A DNA stretch of 64,000 nucleotides from Oceanobacter mangrovi (GCF_019740315.1 NZ_JAHXZR010000008.1:169714-233713), one strand, 5' to 3'. Shown: positions 33,815-43,212, counted from the first letter of the stretch. Program-made: numbers and translations. The notes: generated by a model from the letters alone, not told the origin.

Positions 33815-35362
33815 ATGAGCTACGATCCCGCTTATCAAAATCATGAGAAGCCGCTGCAAGGCGGCATGCTGATCCTTGCGGCACTGGTGTTGGCAGCAGC
33901 CAACTTCATTGCCGTACTGGATATGACGATTGCCAACGTCTCGGTGCCAACCATTGCTGGCGGCCTTGGTGCCACCACCAGCCAGGGAACCTGGGTAATT
34001 ACCTCCTACGCGGTGGCAGAAGCCATCACGGTTCCGTTAACTGGCTGGCTGGCAGCACGCTTTGGTGCGGTGCGAGTGTTTGCCGTGTGCATGGCGCTGT
34101 TCGGCGTATTTTCCATGCTTTGTGGCCTGGCTACGTCGCTGGAAATGCTGGTGATTGCCCGGATTTTCCAGGGTCTGGCGGGCGGCCCGCTGATGCCCTT
34201 GTCACAAACCCTGTTACTGCGGATTTTCCCTCCCGATAAGGCTGGCGCAGCAATTGGTTTGTGGTCAATGACGACCCTGATTGCACCGGTACTGGGGCCG
34301 ATTCTCGGTGGTTACCTGTGTGATGCCTACAGCTGGCACTGGATTTTCCTGATCAACCTGCCAGTAGCTGTAGTGTGTTCCATCGCTGCCTGGCGTTTGC
34401 TGAAACGTTATGAAGAACCGTTGAAAAAAGCATCAATCGACATTGTTGGCTTGCTGCTGTTGATCGGCTGGGTTGGCTGTTTGCAGCTGATGCTGGACGA
34501 AGGCAAGAACCTCGACTGGTTTGAGTCGGCAGAAATTGTTGGTCTGGCGATCTTTGCGGTGATCGGTTTTGCCGCCTTTATGATCTGGGAACTGCATGAG
34601 GCCAACCCGATTGTCGATCTGCGGGTATTCCGTCACCGCGGTTTCTCGGCAGCGGTACTGACCATCAGCCTGGCTTTTGCGGCCTTCTTTGGCATCAACG
34701 TGCTGACACCGCAATGGCTGCAGGGCTTTATGGGCTACACCTCGACCGAATCCGGCATGGTAACCGCATGGACCGGTGTGCTGGCAGTTGTTGTCGCACC
34801 AATGGCCGCCGCTCTGTCGATGAAGGTGGATGCCCGCAAACTGGTGTTTGGTGGCGTGATGTGGCTCGGCATCATTACTCTCTGGCGTACCTATGCCAGC
34901 ACCGACATGGACTATTGGGATATTTCACTGCCGCTGCTGTTTATGGGCCTCGGACTACCGTTCTTCTTTGTTCCGCTGACTGGCCTGGCAATGGCCAGTG
35001 TGGAGCCAGAAGAAATGGCTTCTGCAGCCGGTTTGATGAACTTCTTGCGGACATTGTCAGGCGCCTTCGCCACTTCGCTGATTACCACCAGCTGGGAAAA
35101 CCAGACCACCCGTAACCATGCGGAACTGGTTGGTCAACTGGATGCGGATGGCAGTGTGACACGGCTGCTGGAGCAATCCGGGATGAATGCAGGGGCAGTA
35201 AATCAAACACTGGATCAACTGTTAACCAGCCAGAGTGTGATGCTGGCGACCAACCAGATCTTTACGGTCGTCGCCATCGTGCTGTTTATCGCCGCATTTG
35301 CGATCTGGCTGGCACCCAAGCCCGCCAAAACCGTAGATCCGGCGGCAGCTGGCGGTCATTGA
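33815..35362 (+). CDS. emrB: EmrB/QacA-type (DHA2) MFS multidrug transporter
   Basis: A 515-residue proton-driven exporter with 14 membrane segments. Signatures are FIAVLDMTIANVSVPTIAG (DHA2 motif D1), WVITSYAVAEAITVPLTGWL, and motif C-like GPILGGYLCDAYSWHWIF. It starts five nt after emrA. Together with EmrA and the lipoprotein channel it forms a tripartite pump moving hydrophobic compounds straight out of the cell, under control of the divergent TetR repressor. Confidence 0.94.
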   Translation: MSYDPAYQNHEKPLQGGMLILAALVLAAANFIAVLDMTIANVSVPTIAGGLGATTSQGTWVITSYAVAEAITVPLTGWLAARFGAVRVFAVCMALFGVFSMLCGLATSLEMLVIARIFQGLAGGPLMPLSQTLLLRIFPPDKAGAAIGLWSMTTLIAPVLGPILGGYLCDAYSWHWIFLINLPVAVVCSIAAWRLLKRYEEPLKKASIDIVGLLLLIGWVGCLQLMLDEGKNLDWFESAEIVGLAIFAVIGFAAFMIWELHEANPIVDLRVFRHRGFSAAVLTISLAFAAFFGINVLTPQWLQGFMGYTSTESGMVTAWTGVLAVVVAPMAAALSMKVDARKLVFGGVMWLGIITLWRTYASTDMDYWDISLPLLFMGLGLPFFFVPLTGLAMASVEPEEMASAAGLMNFLRTLSGAFATSLITTSWENQTTRNHAELVGQLDADGSVTRLLEQSGMNAGAVNQTLDQLLTSQSVMLATNQIFTVVAIVLFIAAFAIWLAPKPAKTVDPAAAGGH

Positions 35363-35372
35363 TGGATGCAGA

Positions 35373-35400
35373 GGGCTGCCACCCAGGAGCGTGGCAGCCC
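35373..35400. terminator. Hairpin between convergent emrB and cytochrome b561 genes
   Basis: GGGCTGCCAC and GTGGCAGCCC form a perfect 10-bp stem with an 8-nt loop, 10 nt after the emrB stop. The T-tract is poor, but its place between convergent genes suggests a shared terminator. Confidence 0.5.
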
Positions 35401-35423
35401 GACAGCTTGTTCACTAGGCAAAA

Positions 35424-35957
35424 TCAGAGTTTACGCAAGCCCATCCGCAGCAGCGTGCGATCTTTCATAAAGATGTGGTGATAAATGGCTGCGCCCGCAT
35501 GACCCAGAATCAGCAAAATCAACACATTGGCCGTGACACCATGAACACCTTCGGTAAATTCATGGAAATCATGTTCCTTACCTACCAGCGTTGGTAATTC
35601 CCAGCCAAACATGCTGACCGCATGGCCACCACTCTGAGACATCAGAATGCCGCTGATCGGCATGATCAGCATACACAGGTACAAGAGCCCATGACCCATT
35701 TTGGCCAGCTTGATGTTTTTGGCAGTCATTTCCGGCAGATCATCCACCGGATTGAGGAAACGGTTAAGAATACGGGCAATGACGATGAACAATAACAGCG
35801 CCCCAAAGGACTTGTGCAGCCCCATCAGCTCGAATTTCTCCGGCCCTTCCATATCTTCCATCATCAGCCCGACCACAATCATGCCGAGAATCAGCACCGC
35901 ACTGCCCCAATGGAACAGTTTGCTGACGAGGTTGTAATTCCGAATATCGCTGGTCAT
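35424..35957 (-). CDS. Cytochrome b561 family protein
   Basis: A 177-residue membrane protein with four hydrophobic helices. Conserved heme-ligand histidines are in LFHWGSAVL, LMGLHKSFG, MGHGLLYLC and LILGHAGAAIYHHI. It passes electrons from the quinone pool to acceptors in or near the membrane. It is a single gene, convergent with emrB. Confidence 0.93.
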   Translation of the reverse strand: MTSDIRNYNLVSKLFHWGSAVLILGMIVVGLMMEDMEGPEKFELMGLHKSFGALLLFIVIARILNRFLNPVDDLPEMTAKNIKLAKMGHGLLYLCMLIMPISGILMSQSGGHAVSMFGWELPTLVGKEHDFHEFTEGVHGVTANVLILLILGHAGAAIYHHIFMKDRTLLRMGLRKL

Positions 35958-36050
35958 TTCAGTCGTCCACCTTGTTGTAGATATTTTCCCTAATTACCAA
36001 ATTCATCTTAAGGCTTTATTAACGAGCCACTGACTTGTACAGCCGGGCCA

Positions 36051-37175
36051 TTATTCAGCATAGCCGACCGGATACAGAATGCGGTCCTGATAGCCTGTCA
36101 GGATTTCCATTGTTCCAGCCCAGCGGTGGTCAAACTCGTTGTCACCACTGTCGATAATCAAATGGCGCCCCCCCAGAGCGGTAATCTTGGTTTTGGTGGA
36201 AACCAGAATCAGGTTGTCACGTCCCAGTTGCTGCAACACCTGCAGGCTGAATTGCTGGTTGCCACGGCCGATAATATGCCCCTGACCACCCATAATACTG
36301 AGAATGGCTTTGCGTTGTGGATATTGATCCAGCAGCTGCAGGATTTGTTGTTCGTTGATATCGGTGGCAATCAGCTCACCATTGAGCAAGGCATCAACCC
36401 CCAGCAAGGTGCCTGCAAGACCCATTTCCTGCAGCAAGGCCTGGGTGGTTTTGCCGGAGCCAACCAGATACAGGCAGTCGTCTGCCATTTCCTGTTGCAG
36501 GGTCGCGGCAATGTCCGCCAGCACCAGCTCCTCGACTTCGACACCGCCCTGCTTCACTGCCTGCACAAAATGACCAACTTGCGGTACTCGCATATCGCCA
36601 TAATGACGGGCACGTACGACGCCCTGACGAAACGCATCTTCATCCAGGTCTCGGACCTCGGACTCGCGCATATCCACCAGCTCACCTTGCATCAAACGCA
36701 GAATCACTTCTGCACTGGCCAACGGGGTAATGCCGTAAACACCCGAGTGAATCTTGACGCCAGCAGGAATACCCAGCACCGGCAGCTGCTCACCAACGAC
36801 GGAGCAAATATCCCGAGCGGTACCGTCGCCACCAGCGAACAGCAACAGATCAAGTGACTGCAACAGCATCAATTCGGCCGCTTTGAGCGTATCTGCAGCG
36901 GTCGTTGGCTGCGACAGAGGAACATCGAGGGTTTCAAACGACAGTCCGGCCTGTTGCAGCCAGTCGGCCCCCATCTCACCTGGACAGCTGACAAAATAAC
37001 ATTGAGCCTGCAATGGCTTTAATAACTGCAGGGCCTGCAGCGTCCTCAGACCGGCTTTTTTCTCCGCCCCCAGCGCCAGTGCCTGCGCTACGGTTGCTTC
37101 ACCATCACTGCCCTTGAGGCCAACCGCACCACCAATGCCTGCCAGTGGATTAACGATCAGTCCAATTCGAATCAT
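36051..37175 (-). CDS. ATP-NAD kinase family protein (acetoin-catabolism/AcoX-like group)
   Basis: A 374-residue protein. GLIVNPLAGIGG opens the fold and LLLFAGGDGTARDICSV carries the NAD-kinase GGDGT motif; PAGVKIHSGVYG follows. It is longer than classic NadK, matching the group sometimes called ATP-NAD kinase-like or AcoX-like. It should phosphorylate NAD or a related substrate. AGGAGC precedes the ATG. A separate housekeeping NadK is expected elsewhere. It lies upstream of nothing obvious; pldA comes next in the same direction. Confidence 0.88.
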   Translation of the reverse strand: MIRIGLIVNPLAGIGGAVGLKGSDGEATVAQALALGAEKKAGLRTLQALQLLKPLQAQCYFVSCPGEMGADWLQQAGLSFETLDVPLSQPTTAADTLKAAELMLLQSLDLLLFAGGDGTARDICSVVGEQLPVLGIPAGVKIHSGVYGITPLASAEVILRLMQGELVDMRESEVRDLDEDAFRQGVVRARHYGDMRVPQVGHFVQAVKQGGVEVEELVLADIAATLQQEMADDCLYLVGSGKTTQALLQEMGLAGTLLGVDALLNGELIATDINEQQILQLLDQYPQRKAILSIMGGQGHIIGRGNQQFSLQVLQQLGRDNLILVSTKTKITALGGRHLIIDSGDNEFDHRWAGTMEILTGYQDRILYPVGYAE

Positions 37176-37229
37176 AGGAAGCTCCTGAGCAGATATTCAG
37201 CGTGTTGGTACGCGTTAACCAAAACGCAA

Positions 37230-38336
37230 TTATATCCAGTCGCTCAACTTGATGCCGAGGCCAATCCGCCGCTGATAATGGTTGTAGTCGATCAGGCTTT
37301 CACCATAACCGTCAAAATAATGCACAAACCAGCTCAGCCGCTCGGTTAACGGGAACGTCACGTCGAGCGAGAAGGCACCGCGATTGTTATCAAAATCGAG
37401 GTTGTTGCGCATCATCGCCGATATCGAATGGCGGCCATAATTACGGATGTAATACAGCTCGCCGTAGCCCAGATAATCTTCGATATCCGGGTTGTCGTTG
37501 TCTGACGGGTCATAGGGATCGGCTTTTTTGCCTTCCGGAATCCGCCACCAGCTGCGCAATGCCCACACGCCATGGGAAAACGCCACGCCACCGGTAAAGG
37601 TGATGCGGTTCCAGCTGCGCGACAATGAACTGGTCTGGCCATTCGACTGGTGGTTCAGCGCCAGCGAGGCATGATCCAGCCAGCGGGTTTTTGGCAACCA
37701 GCTGTAGATGATTTCCGGCTCGTGATTGGTTTCGCGAAAGGGTTTGGAAATGCCGGAATTGTAGGCCTGCCAGAACGAGCGATTGGTGTAGGCCACCTCG
37801 AGGCGGTCGAGTTTGCTGAAGATATTTTCTGAGAGAATGTATTTGATGCTGATCTGCATTACTGCTTCGACATGGTCGTAGCCAGCGTTGTAGTCCTGAC
37901 TGCCGTCAGAATAATGATCAACCAGCTGCTCCAACTCACGATTATTGGCGTTCTGCATGTAGCTGAACGGCATGATGTAGTTGGGCCGATGTGGCAGCAG
38001 CACAAATGGGCTGGAGGCTGCCAGATCTTCCACCTGCATGCGCTCTACCGCCCGAGGAGCGTATTCGCGTACTGAGGGTTTGAATTCTTCCGGTGCGATT
38101 AACTCAACGTCCATCGATTGGCGCTTGAGCGGCTCATCTTCCAGCAAGGGCGTATCCGATGCTTCTGAACTGCCTCCCAGTAGCGGCGGTTCTTGCGCCG
38201 CCGCTTCAGCCGCTGTTGCGACTGCAGCCTGAGTCACTGAGGCCAGGGACAACAGCAGACCAGCCACAACCGTTAACGCCAGGCGGCACAGACCCGCCGG
38301 ACGCTTTCCTCCCCCCATCAACTCAACACGGCGCAT
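37230..38336 (-). CDS. pldA: Outer-membrane phospholipase A1
   Basis: About 368 residues from ATG at 38336. After a signal peptide (LALTVVAGLLLSLASVTQAA) and an acidic linker of about 60 residues comes the OMPLA barrel. The catalytic motif LNHQSNGQTSSLSRSWNRI holds the His, Ser and Asn of the active site. The late YFDGYGESLIDYN segment matches the calcium-site region. The enzyme hydrolyses phospholipids misplaced in the outer leaflet. An in-frame GTG at 38366 is an alternative start. The long linker is unusual compared with the E. coli protein. Confidence 0.93.
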   Translation of the reverse strand: MRRVELMGGGKRPAGLCRLALTVVAGLLLSLASVTQAAVATAAEAAAQEPPLLGGSSEASDTPLLEDEPLKRQSMDVELIAPEEFKPSVREYAPRAVERMQVEDLAASSPFVLLPHRPNYIMPFSYMQNANNRELEQLVDHYSDGSQDYNAGYDHVEAVMQISIKYILSENIFSKLDRLEVAYTNRSFWQAYNSGISKPFRETNHEPEIIYSWLPKTRWLDHASLALNHQSNGQTSSLSRSWNRITFTGGVAFSHGVWALRSWWRIPEGKKADPYDPSDNDNPDIEDYLGYGELYYIRNYGRHSISAMMRNNLDFDNNRGAFSLDVTFPLTERLSWFVHYFDGYGESLIDYNHYQRRIGLGIKLSDWI

Positions 38337-38415
38337 AACAACGGCATCCCAAACAAAACCGTTCACATGTTAGGGCAGCCGTTGTTACAGCTCAACGAGC
38401 AACAATGCAGGCGTT

Positions 38416-38865
38416 CTAATAAACAAGCGTGTCCGCATCCAGATAAGGGGTGCGCTGGGCCTGATACTCATTTTTGCAGTGTGGGCAGATACGCACGTCT
38501 TTCTTGAGAATACGATTGTGCAAGTGATACTGCTTCTGTTCGCCTTCCCAGCAATAGGAACAATAAGGCTGGCCATACAAACGGCCATCACGGCTTTTGT
38601 AATAACCATCACCACGACGACGCAGGTTAGCCTTGGCATGCAGCAGCTCGCCCATGGCTTTTAATTCAGCATCCTTGTCCTGCAGATGGCCCTGCATAAT
38701 GCCGAGTTCCATCTTGGCTTCGGAGATTGCTCCGGTCAGTTCCGCCAACAGGGTTTTCAACTCGGCTTTTTCCAGCACAAAGCCGGCTTCCCGAATCCGG
38801 AAGCCAACCTCATTTGCCTGATTCAGACTGCGCAGAATATCGCTTAAACGCCCCTGACCCGCCAT
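38416..38865 (-). CDS. Coiled-coil protein with C-terminal zinc-ribbon
   Basis: A 149-residue protein; GAGGTG precedes the ATG. Residues about 20-80 form a helix rich in Glu, Leu and Lys. The C-terminal part has two CxxC knuckles, CSYC and CPHC, about 26 residues apart, likely binding one zinc. I do not recognise a named family; similar small proteins are annotated as hypothetical. It sits between pldA and an EamA transporter. Confidence 0.7.
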   Translation of the reverse strand: MAGQGRLSDILRSLNQANEVGFRIREAGFVLEKAELKTLLAELTGAISEAKMELGIMQGHLQDKDAELKAMGELLHAKANLRRRGDGYYKSRDGRLYGQPYCSYCWEGEQKQYHLHNRILKKDVRICPHCKNEYQAQRTPYLDADTLVY

Positions 38866-38937
38866 AGTTCACCTCTTTTCTGACGCTTGTTGGTAGCAGA
38901 GCGCCAGAGTCCCGTCACTTTCCGGCTGCTGGCGTCT

Positions 38938-39846
38938 TTACAGAGGAGATTTAGCAGCTTTGATGCCAGTTTCCGTAGCAGTGCTCAGGACGCTCTCCAT
39001 ACGGCGACGAAATAACGAAGGTTTCAGCTGTGCCAGCACCACACAAGCCAGCACCAGCGCCATGCCCAGTCCTTGCACCAGCGACAGCTGCTCACCCATC
39101 AGGGCAATGCCACAGAACACTGCGACCAGCGGATTCAGCAACCCCAGGAACGACAGCTGATCAGACGGGATGTGTTGCAGCGCCTTGAACCAGCACAAAT
39201 AGCCAACGCCCATACCAACCGGCGCGATCCACACCATCGCCAGCACCGCAGGCAGATCAAAGTGCGGCAGTGGGTGGCCGCTGGCCCACACCAACGCGAC
39301 CAGCACCACACCACAAATCAGGAACTGGCCAGCCGCCATGGGCAGTGGTGGAACACCTTTGGCAAAACGGGGAATCATCAACATTCCGACCGACATAAAA
39401 AAGCCCGCCAGCAATGCCAGCACAATACCAATCGGGTCCAGCGGCTCAGCAGCTCGCCATACCAACAGCGCAACGCCTGCTGAACCACCAATGGCCGCCA
39501 GCATCTGCAACAAGCGCGGTGCCTTCCCAGTAACCCAGCGGATCAGCAAAATCTGCAACGGCACCGTCGAAACCAATGTTGCCGCGACACCACCCGGTAA
39601 ACGGCTGATGGCCTGAAACAACAACATGGTGAAAATACCGATGTTGAACGTGCCCAGAATGACCATCGACTTCCAGGCTTTTTGCCACACGCTCAGCGGC
39701 ACAAACGGCATCAACAAAAGGCCTGGAATCAAAATCCGCAGGGAAGCCACCCAAAGCGGGTCCATGCCTCCCATCCAGTGCTGGGTGACGGCATAAGTTG
39801 TGCCCCACAGCAAGGGAGCCACCAGTCCGATCAGCCAGTAAATCAT
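38938..39846 (-). CDS. EamA/DMT-superfamily exporter controlled by the divergent MarR protein
   Basis: A 302-residue protein with ten membrane segments. The start MIYWLIGLVAPLLWGTTYAVT at ATG 39846 has GAGGTG upstream and fits the family; the frame continues falsely to 39903. The second repeat has WIAPVGMGVGYLCWFKALQHI and SFLGLLNPLVAVFCG. It probably exports amino acids or related metabolites. An operator overlaps its leader, and three more lie before the divergent MarR gene. Confidence 0.92.
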   Translation of the reverse strand: MIYWLIGLVAPLLWGTTYAVTQHWMGGMDPLWVASLRILIPGLLLMPFVPLSVWQKAWKSMVILGTFNIGIFTMLLFQAISRLPGGVAATLVSTVPLQILLIRWVTGKAPRLLQMLAAIGGSAGVALLVWRAAEPLDPIGIVLALLAGFFMSVGMLMIPRFAKGVPPLPMAAGQFLICGVVLVALVWASGHPLPHFDLPAVLAMVWIAPVGMGVGYLCWFKALQHIPSDQLSFLGLLNPLVAVFCGIALMGEQLSLVQGLGMALVLACVVLAQLKPSLFRRRMESVLSTATETGIKAAKSPL

Positions 39847-39858
39847 ATTCACCTCATT

Positions 39859-39876
39859 TATCTTCAAGCAAAGATA
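39859..39876. promoter_or_regulatory. MarR-type operator, site A (EamA side)
   Basis: TATCTTCA-AG-CAAAGATA, 13 bp upstream of the EamA start codon. It matches the inverted-repeat consensus of three further sites at 39970, 40012 and 40053. Confidence 0.7.
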
Positions 39877-39969
39877 GTTAGTTAGCGCGTCGGCGTGGAC
39901 CAATGGTTGCTACCGCCACCCTCACCAATTTGGTGCCCAGAGCCTTTTCAGCACGATTTGACGCATTTT

Positions 39970-39987
39970 TATCTTCACATGAAGATA
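39970..39987. promoter_or_regulatory. MarR-type operator, site B
   Basis: TATCTTCA-CA-TGAAGATA, a perfect inverted repeat with 8-bp arms, the best copy of the four. Confidence 0.75.
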
Positions 39988-40011
39988 GTTTCTCAATTCT
40001 AACGCCAAAAC

Positions 40012-40029
40012 TATCTTCACATAAAGACA
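40012..40029. promoter_or_regulatory. MarR-type operator, site C
   Basis: TATCTTCA-CA-TAAAGACA, 42 bp from site B start to start, about four helical turns. Confidence 0.7.
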
Positions 40030-40052
40030 AAAAGCACACCTCTGCGCATAAA

Positions 40053-40070
40053 TATCTTCACATCAAGATT
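40053..40070. promoter_or_regulatory. MarR-type operator, site D (MarR side)
   Basis: TATCTTCA-CA-TCAAGATT, 41 bp from site C and 71 bp before the MarR start codon. Confidence 0.7.
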
Positions 40071-40140
40071 CTTGATCGGGATAATCCATTTCAACACCGT
40101 CAGAATGACGATCCCGTGTCCCTGTGCATAAGAACAAACC

Positions 40141-40710
40141 ATGAGCCAGACTGACCATCTCGACTTTATTTGTGGCCAATGGGCCGAACAATTGCCAGAT
40201 CTGAATACCGATGCCATGCAGCTGATTGGCCGGGTTTATCGGCTTTACCACTACCTGTTGCCGGAAATCGAAGCCTGCCATAAACGCTTTGGCCTCAATT
40301 TCGGCGAGTTTGATGTGATCGCGACCCTGCTGCGCAGTGGTGATCCCTGGACTCTGACGCCAACCGAGCTGTTCCAGAGTGCCATGCTGTCATCCGGCGC
40401 CATGACCAATCGTCTCAACCGGCTCGAAAAGGCGGGTCTGATCAGCCGCAAGCCATCAGCAACAGACCGCCGTTCCTTATTGGTAGTGCTGACTTTTGCA
40501 GGACGGGCAGTCGCCCACCGGGCTGTTATCGCCCATATGGAAAATCTCAATCGATTAACGGCGCATCTGGCCAAGCAAGACAAACAACTGCTGACAGGCC
40601 AATTACGTAGCTGGTTATTGGGTTATGAACTGCCTGATGAAGCAGAAAATGGCCAGCAAAATGATGACGGGGATGAAGATAGTGATGGAGAAGATACGGC
40701 CACCAGCTGA
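40141..40710 (+). CDS. MarR-family regulator with acidic tail
   Basis: A 189-residue winged-helix regulator. The DNA-binding part includes WTLTPTELFQSAMLSSGAMTNRLNRLEKAGLISRK and the wing DRRSLLVVLTFAG. The last 25 or so residues are a low-complexity acidic tail (QQNDDGDEDSDGEDTATS). It is divergent from the EamA exporter, and the four TATCTTCA-type operators between them point to shared, cooperative control. The ligand is probably the exporter's substrate. No strong ribosome site precedes the ATG. Confidence 0.92.
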   Translation: MSQTDHLDFICGQWAEQLPDLNTDAMQLIGRVYRLYHYLLPEIEACHKRFGLNFGEFDVIATLLRSGDPWTLTPTELFQSAMLSSGAMTNRLNRLEKAGLISRKPSATDRRSLLVVLTFAGRAVAHRAVIAHMENLNRLTAHLAKQDKQLLTGQLRSWLLGYELPDEAENGQQNDDGDEDSDGEDTATS

Positions 40711-40743
40711 TCAGGTGGCCGCTGTCTGTTTCTGAACGAAGAC

Positions 40744-41517
40744 TTATTTCTCAACGAAAGCCCGTTCGACAACATAATGACCCGGTTGGCCGCCACGGGC
40801 TTCACGGAAACCCATGCCATCCAGCATATCGGTCAGGTCTTTCAGCATGGCCGGGCTGCCACACAGCATAAAACGATCATTTTCGGGATCTGGCTGTGGC
40901 AAACCAATGTCAGCGGCCAGCTTGCCGGAACTCAACAGGTCGGTCAAACGGCCCTGATTACGGAATGGCTCGCGGGTTACCGTTGGGTAATAGATCAGTT
41001 TGTCACGTACGGTTTCACCGAAATATTCGTTGTTTGGCAATTCGTTCTCGATACGCTGCTGGTAGGCCAGCTCACTGACATAGCGAACCCCGTGGGTCAG
41101 AATCACTTTGTCGTACTGCTCGTAGATCTCGTAATCCTTGATGATGCTCATAAACGGCGCCAGCCCGGTACCTGTGCTCAACAGGTACAGATTCTTGCCC
41201 GGCAGCAGGTTATCAGTGATCAAGGTACCTACCGGCTTGATACCAACCAGGATTTCATCACCGACCGCCAGCTTTTGCAGATGTTTGGTTAATGGGCCAT
41301 CCTGAACCTTGATGGAAAAGAACTCCATTTCCTCTTCATAATTGGCACTGGCAATACTGTAGGCGCGCAACAGTGGCTTGTTTTCAATTTCCAGCCCAAT
41401 CATGGTGAAATGGCCGTTCTTGAATCGTAACCCCTGATTGCGGGTTGTGGTAAAACTGAACAAGGTGTCATTCCAGTGGTGTACGCTGGTGACGGTTTCT
41501 TTAATCAGATTGCTCAT
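40744..41517 (-). CDS. fpr: Ferredoxin/flavodoxin-NADP+ reductase
   Basis: A 257-residue FAD enzyme moving electrons between NADPH and ferredoxin or flavodoxin. The FAD site has RAYSIASANYEEEMEFFSI, the NADP site LLSTGTGLAPFMSI, and FMLCGSPAMLKD and the C-terminal VERAFVEK complete the subclass I bacterial type. GGGAGG precedes the ATG. It is divergent from a LysR gene matching FinR, which in Pseudomonas activates fprA in response to superoxide. Confidence 0.96.
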   Translation of the reverse strand: MSNLIKETVTSVHHWNDTLFSFTTTRNQGLRFKNGHFTMIGLEIENKPLLRAYSIASANYEEEMEFFSIKVQDGPLTKHLQKLAVGDEILVGIKPVGTLITDNLLPGKNLYLLSTGTGLAPFMSIIKDYEIYEQYDKVILTHGVRYVSELAYQQRIENELPNNEYFGETVRDKLIYYPTVTREPFRNQGRLTDLLSSGKLAADIGLPQPDPENDRFMLCGSPAMLKDLTDMLDGMGFREARGGQPGHYVVERAFVEK

Positions 41518-41581
41518 TAATCCTCCCGAACCGGAATGAAGTCTGTGTTAGTGCTGGAGACAGGATGTGCTCAACAGCGCT

Positions 41582-41602
41582 CAGTGATTGATGAACTCAC
41601 TG
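41582..41602. promoter_or_regulatory. Candidate LysR (FinR-type) box between fpr and the LysR gene
   Basis: CAGTGA and TCACTG are perfect inverted arms separated by 9 bp, with a T-N11-A core. It lies 64 bp upstream of both divergent genes' starts. Confidence 0.5.
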
Positions 41603-41665
41603 TACGCCCGACACTTTTTTCTGGAAAACAAATTGTTTAAATATTACTAATCGGATTTACCGAAC

Positions 41666-42544
41666 ATGCGATACACCCTCAGACAACTGGAAGTCTTCAT
41701 CGCCATCGCCCAGAACGGCAACCTCACTCGCGCTGCCGACCAGCTGGCGATGTCACAAAGTGCTGCTTCATCAGCCCTCAAGGATCTCGAAAACCAGTTC
41801 GATATCCAGCTGTTCGACCGGGTTGGCAAACGTTTGCAGCTCAATGAACAAGGACGCTTGTTATTGCCCGAAGCCCTGTCACTGATGGAGCAGGCCTACA
41901 ACCTGCAAGCCAACCTGATGCAGCATAGCAACACCGGCAAGTTGCGACTGGGCGCCACCCTGACGATTGGCAACTACCTCGCAGTCGGCATGATTGCTCA
42001 ATACATGCAGCAGCACCCCGGCGCCGACGTCTCCCTGACGGTCGACAACACCGAACACATCGTCGCCAAACTGCTCAACTTTGAACTCGACGTCGCCATG
42101 ATTGAGGGTGAAATCAATCACCCCGACCTCGATATCCACCGCTGGCAAGATGATGAACTGGTAGTTTTCTGTAACACCAAACACCCGTTAGCCAAGCGTG
42201 GGCTTGCCAGCGATGAAGAACTGACCCATGCACGCTGGATTCTGCGCGAGGAAGGTTCCGGCACCCGACAGGCATTTGACCGTGGTATGCACGGCTTGTT
42301 GCCGCAACTGACTGTTGCAATTGAGCTGGAACACACCGAAGCCATCAAACGGGCGGTGCAGGCCGGACTGGGGATTGGTTGTTTGTCGCGTATTACGCTG
42401 GAAGATGCTTTCAAACGCGGCGATCTGGTGGCGGTCAGAACCCCGCAGCGGGACTTTGGCCGCAGCCTTTATATCGTCTTGCATCGGCAGAAATTCCGCA
42501 CCGCCGGCCTGAATGCCTGGCTGGAGCTGTGCGGTAACCTCTAA
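41666..42544 (+). CDS. finR: LysR-family regulator, FinR-like
   Basis: A 292-residue protein. The N-terminal winged helix-turn-helix has LEVFIAIAQNGNLTRAADQLAMSQSAASSALKDLE. The effector domain has LRLGATLTIGNYL and LREEGSGTRQAFD, typical of the CysB-like fold. Divergence from fpr is the arrangement of FinR in pseudomonads, where it activates fpr under oxidative stress. The symbol rests on context and general likeness, so it is less certain than the family. Confidence 0.85.
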   Translation: MRYTLRQLEVFIAIAQNGNLTRAADQLAMSQSAASSALKDLENQFDIQLFDRVGKRLQLNEQGRLLLPEALSLMEQAYNLQANLMQHSNTGKLRLGATLTIGNYLAVGMIAQYMQQHPGADVSLTVDNTEHIVAKLLNFELDVAMIEGEINHPDLDIHRWQDDELVVFCNTKHPLAKRGLASDEELTHARWILREEGSGTRQAFDRGMHGLLPQLTVAIELEHTEAIKRAVQAGLGIGCLSRITLEDAFKRGDLVAVRTPQRDFGRSLYIVLHRQKFRTAGLNAWLELCGNL

Positions 42545-42614
42545 CGATTGCTGGCACCAATACGCCCGGAGCATTTGCCCCGGGCATCACAACAACGTCT
42601 AACGCTGCAGCGGA

Positions 42615-43175
42615 CTAGTCCCACTTCAGTTCGGGAGCCTGATAACTCCGGAACGCTTCAAGCAAGGACTCTGGTGTATCAGCCTTGATCGCCATTTCAT
42701 GGTGGTGGGACTTGAGAAAACCGGCCTCCGCCATATGAGCCAACATAGCATGCAGGTGATCGTAATAGCCGTTCACATTGTAGAAAGCACAGGGCTTGGC
42801 ATGATGACCCAGCTGGGCCCAGGTCCAGGCTTCAAAGATTTCCTCAAAGGTGCCAACTCCACCAGGCAAGGCCACAAAGGCATCTGCCATGGATGCCATC
42901 ATCGCCTTGCGCTCGTGCATATCGGCCACCACGTGTAATTCAGTCAGCCCCTGATGGCCAATTTCCTTTTGTTCCAAATAAGCCGGAATCACACCGTAAA
43001 CCTTGCCACCCTGCTCCATCACAGCGTCAGCAATCGTGCCCATCAAACCGACCTTGCCGCCACCATAAACCACCTCAATATGATTGGCGGCAAAATAGTG
43101 GCCAAGTTCTTTGGTGGCTTGCTGGAATATCGGGTCATGGCCAAAACTGGAGCCACAAAAAACGGCTACTTTCAT
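42615..43175 (-). CDS. LOG-family (TIGR00730) cytokinin-riboside 5'-monophosphate phosphoribohydrolase-like protein
   Basis: A 186-residue Rossmann-fold protein. The LOG signature PGGVGTFEEIFE is complete, with VYGGGKVGLMG nearer the N-terminus and KVAVFCGSS at the start. These enzymes cleave the ribose-base bond of nucleoside monophosphates. ATG at 43175 fits the family start; the extension to 43202 is not credible. It lies just downstream of the CWC and nudC genes on the same strand, perhaps a nucleotide clean-up group. Confidence 0.93.
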   Translation of the reverse strand: MKVAVFCGSSFGHDPIFQQATKELGHYFAANHIEVVYGGGKVGLMGTIADAVMEQGGKVYGVIPAYLEQKEIGHQGLTELHVVADMHERKAMMASMADAFVALPGGVGTFEEIFEAWTWAQLGHHAKPCAFYNVNGYYDHLHAMLAHMAEAGFLKSHHHEMAIKADTPESLLEAFRSYQAPELKWD

Positions 43176-43212
43176 AATTCTGCTACTACCCTCGAGAAAC
43201 ACATCAACTCCG

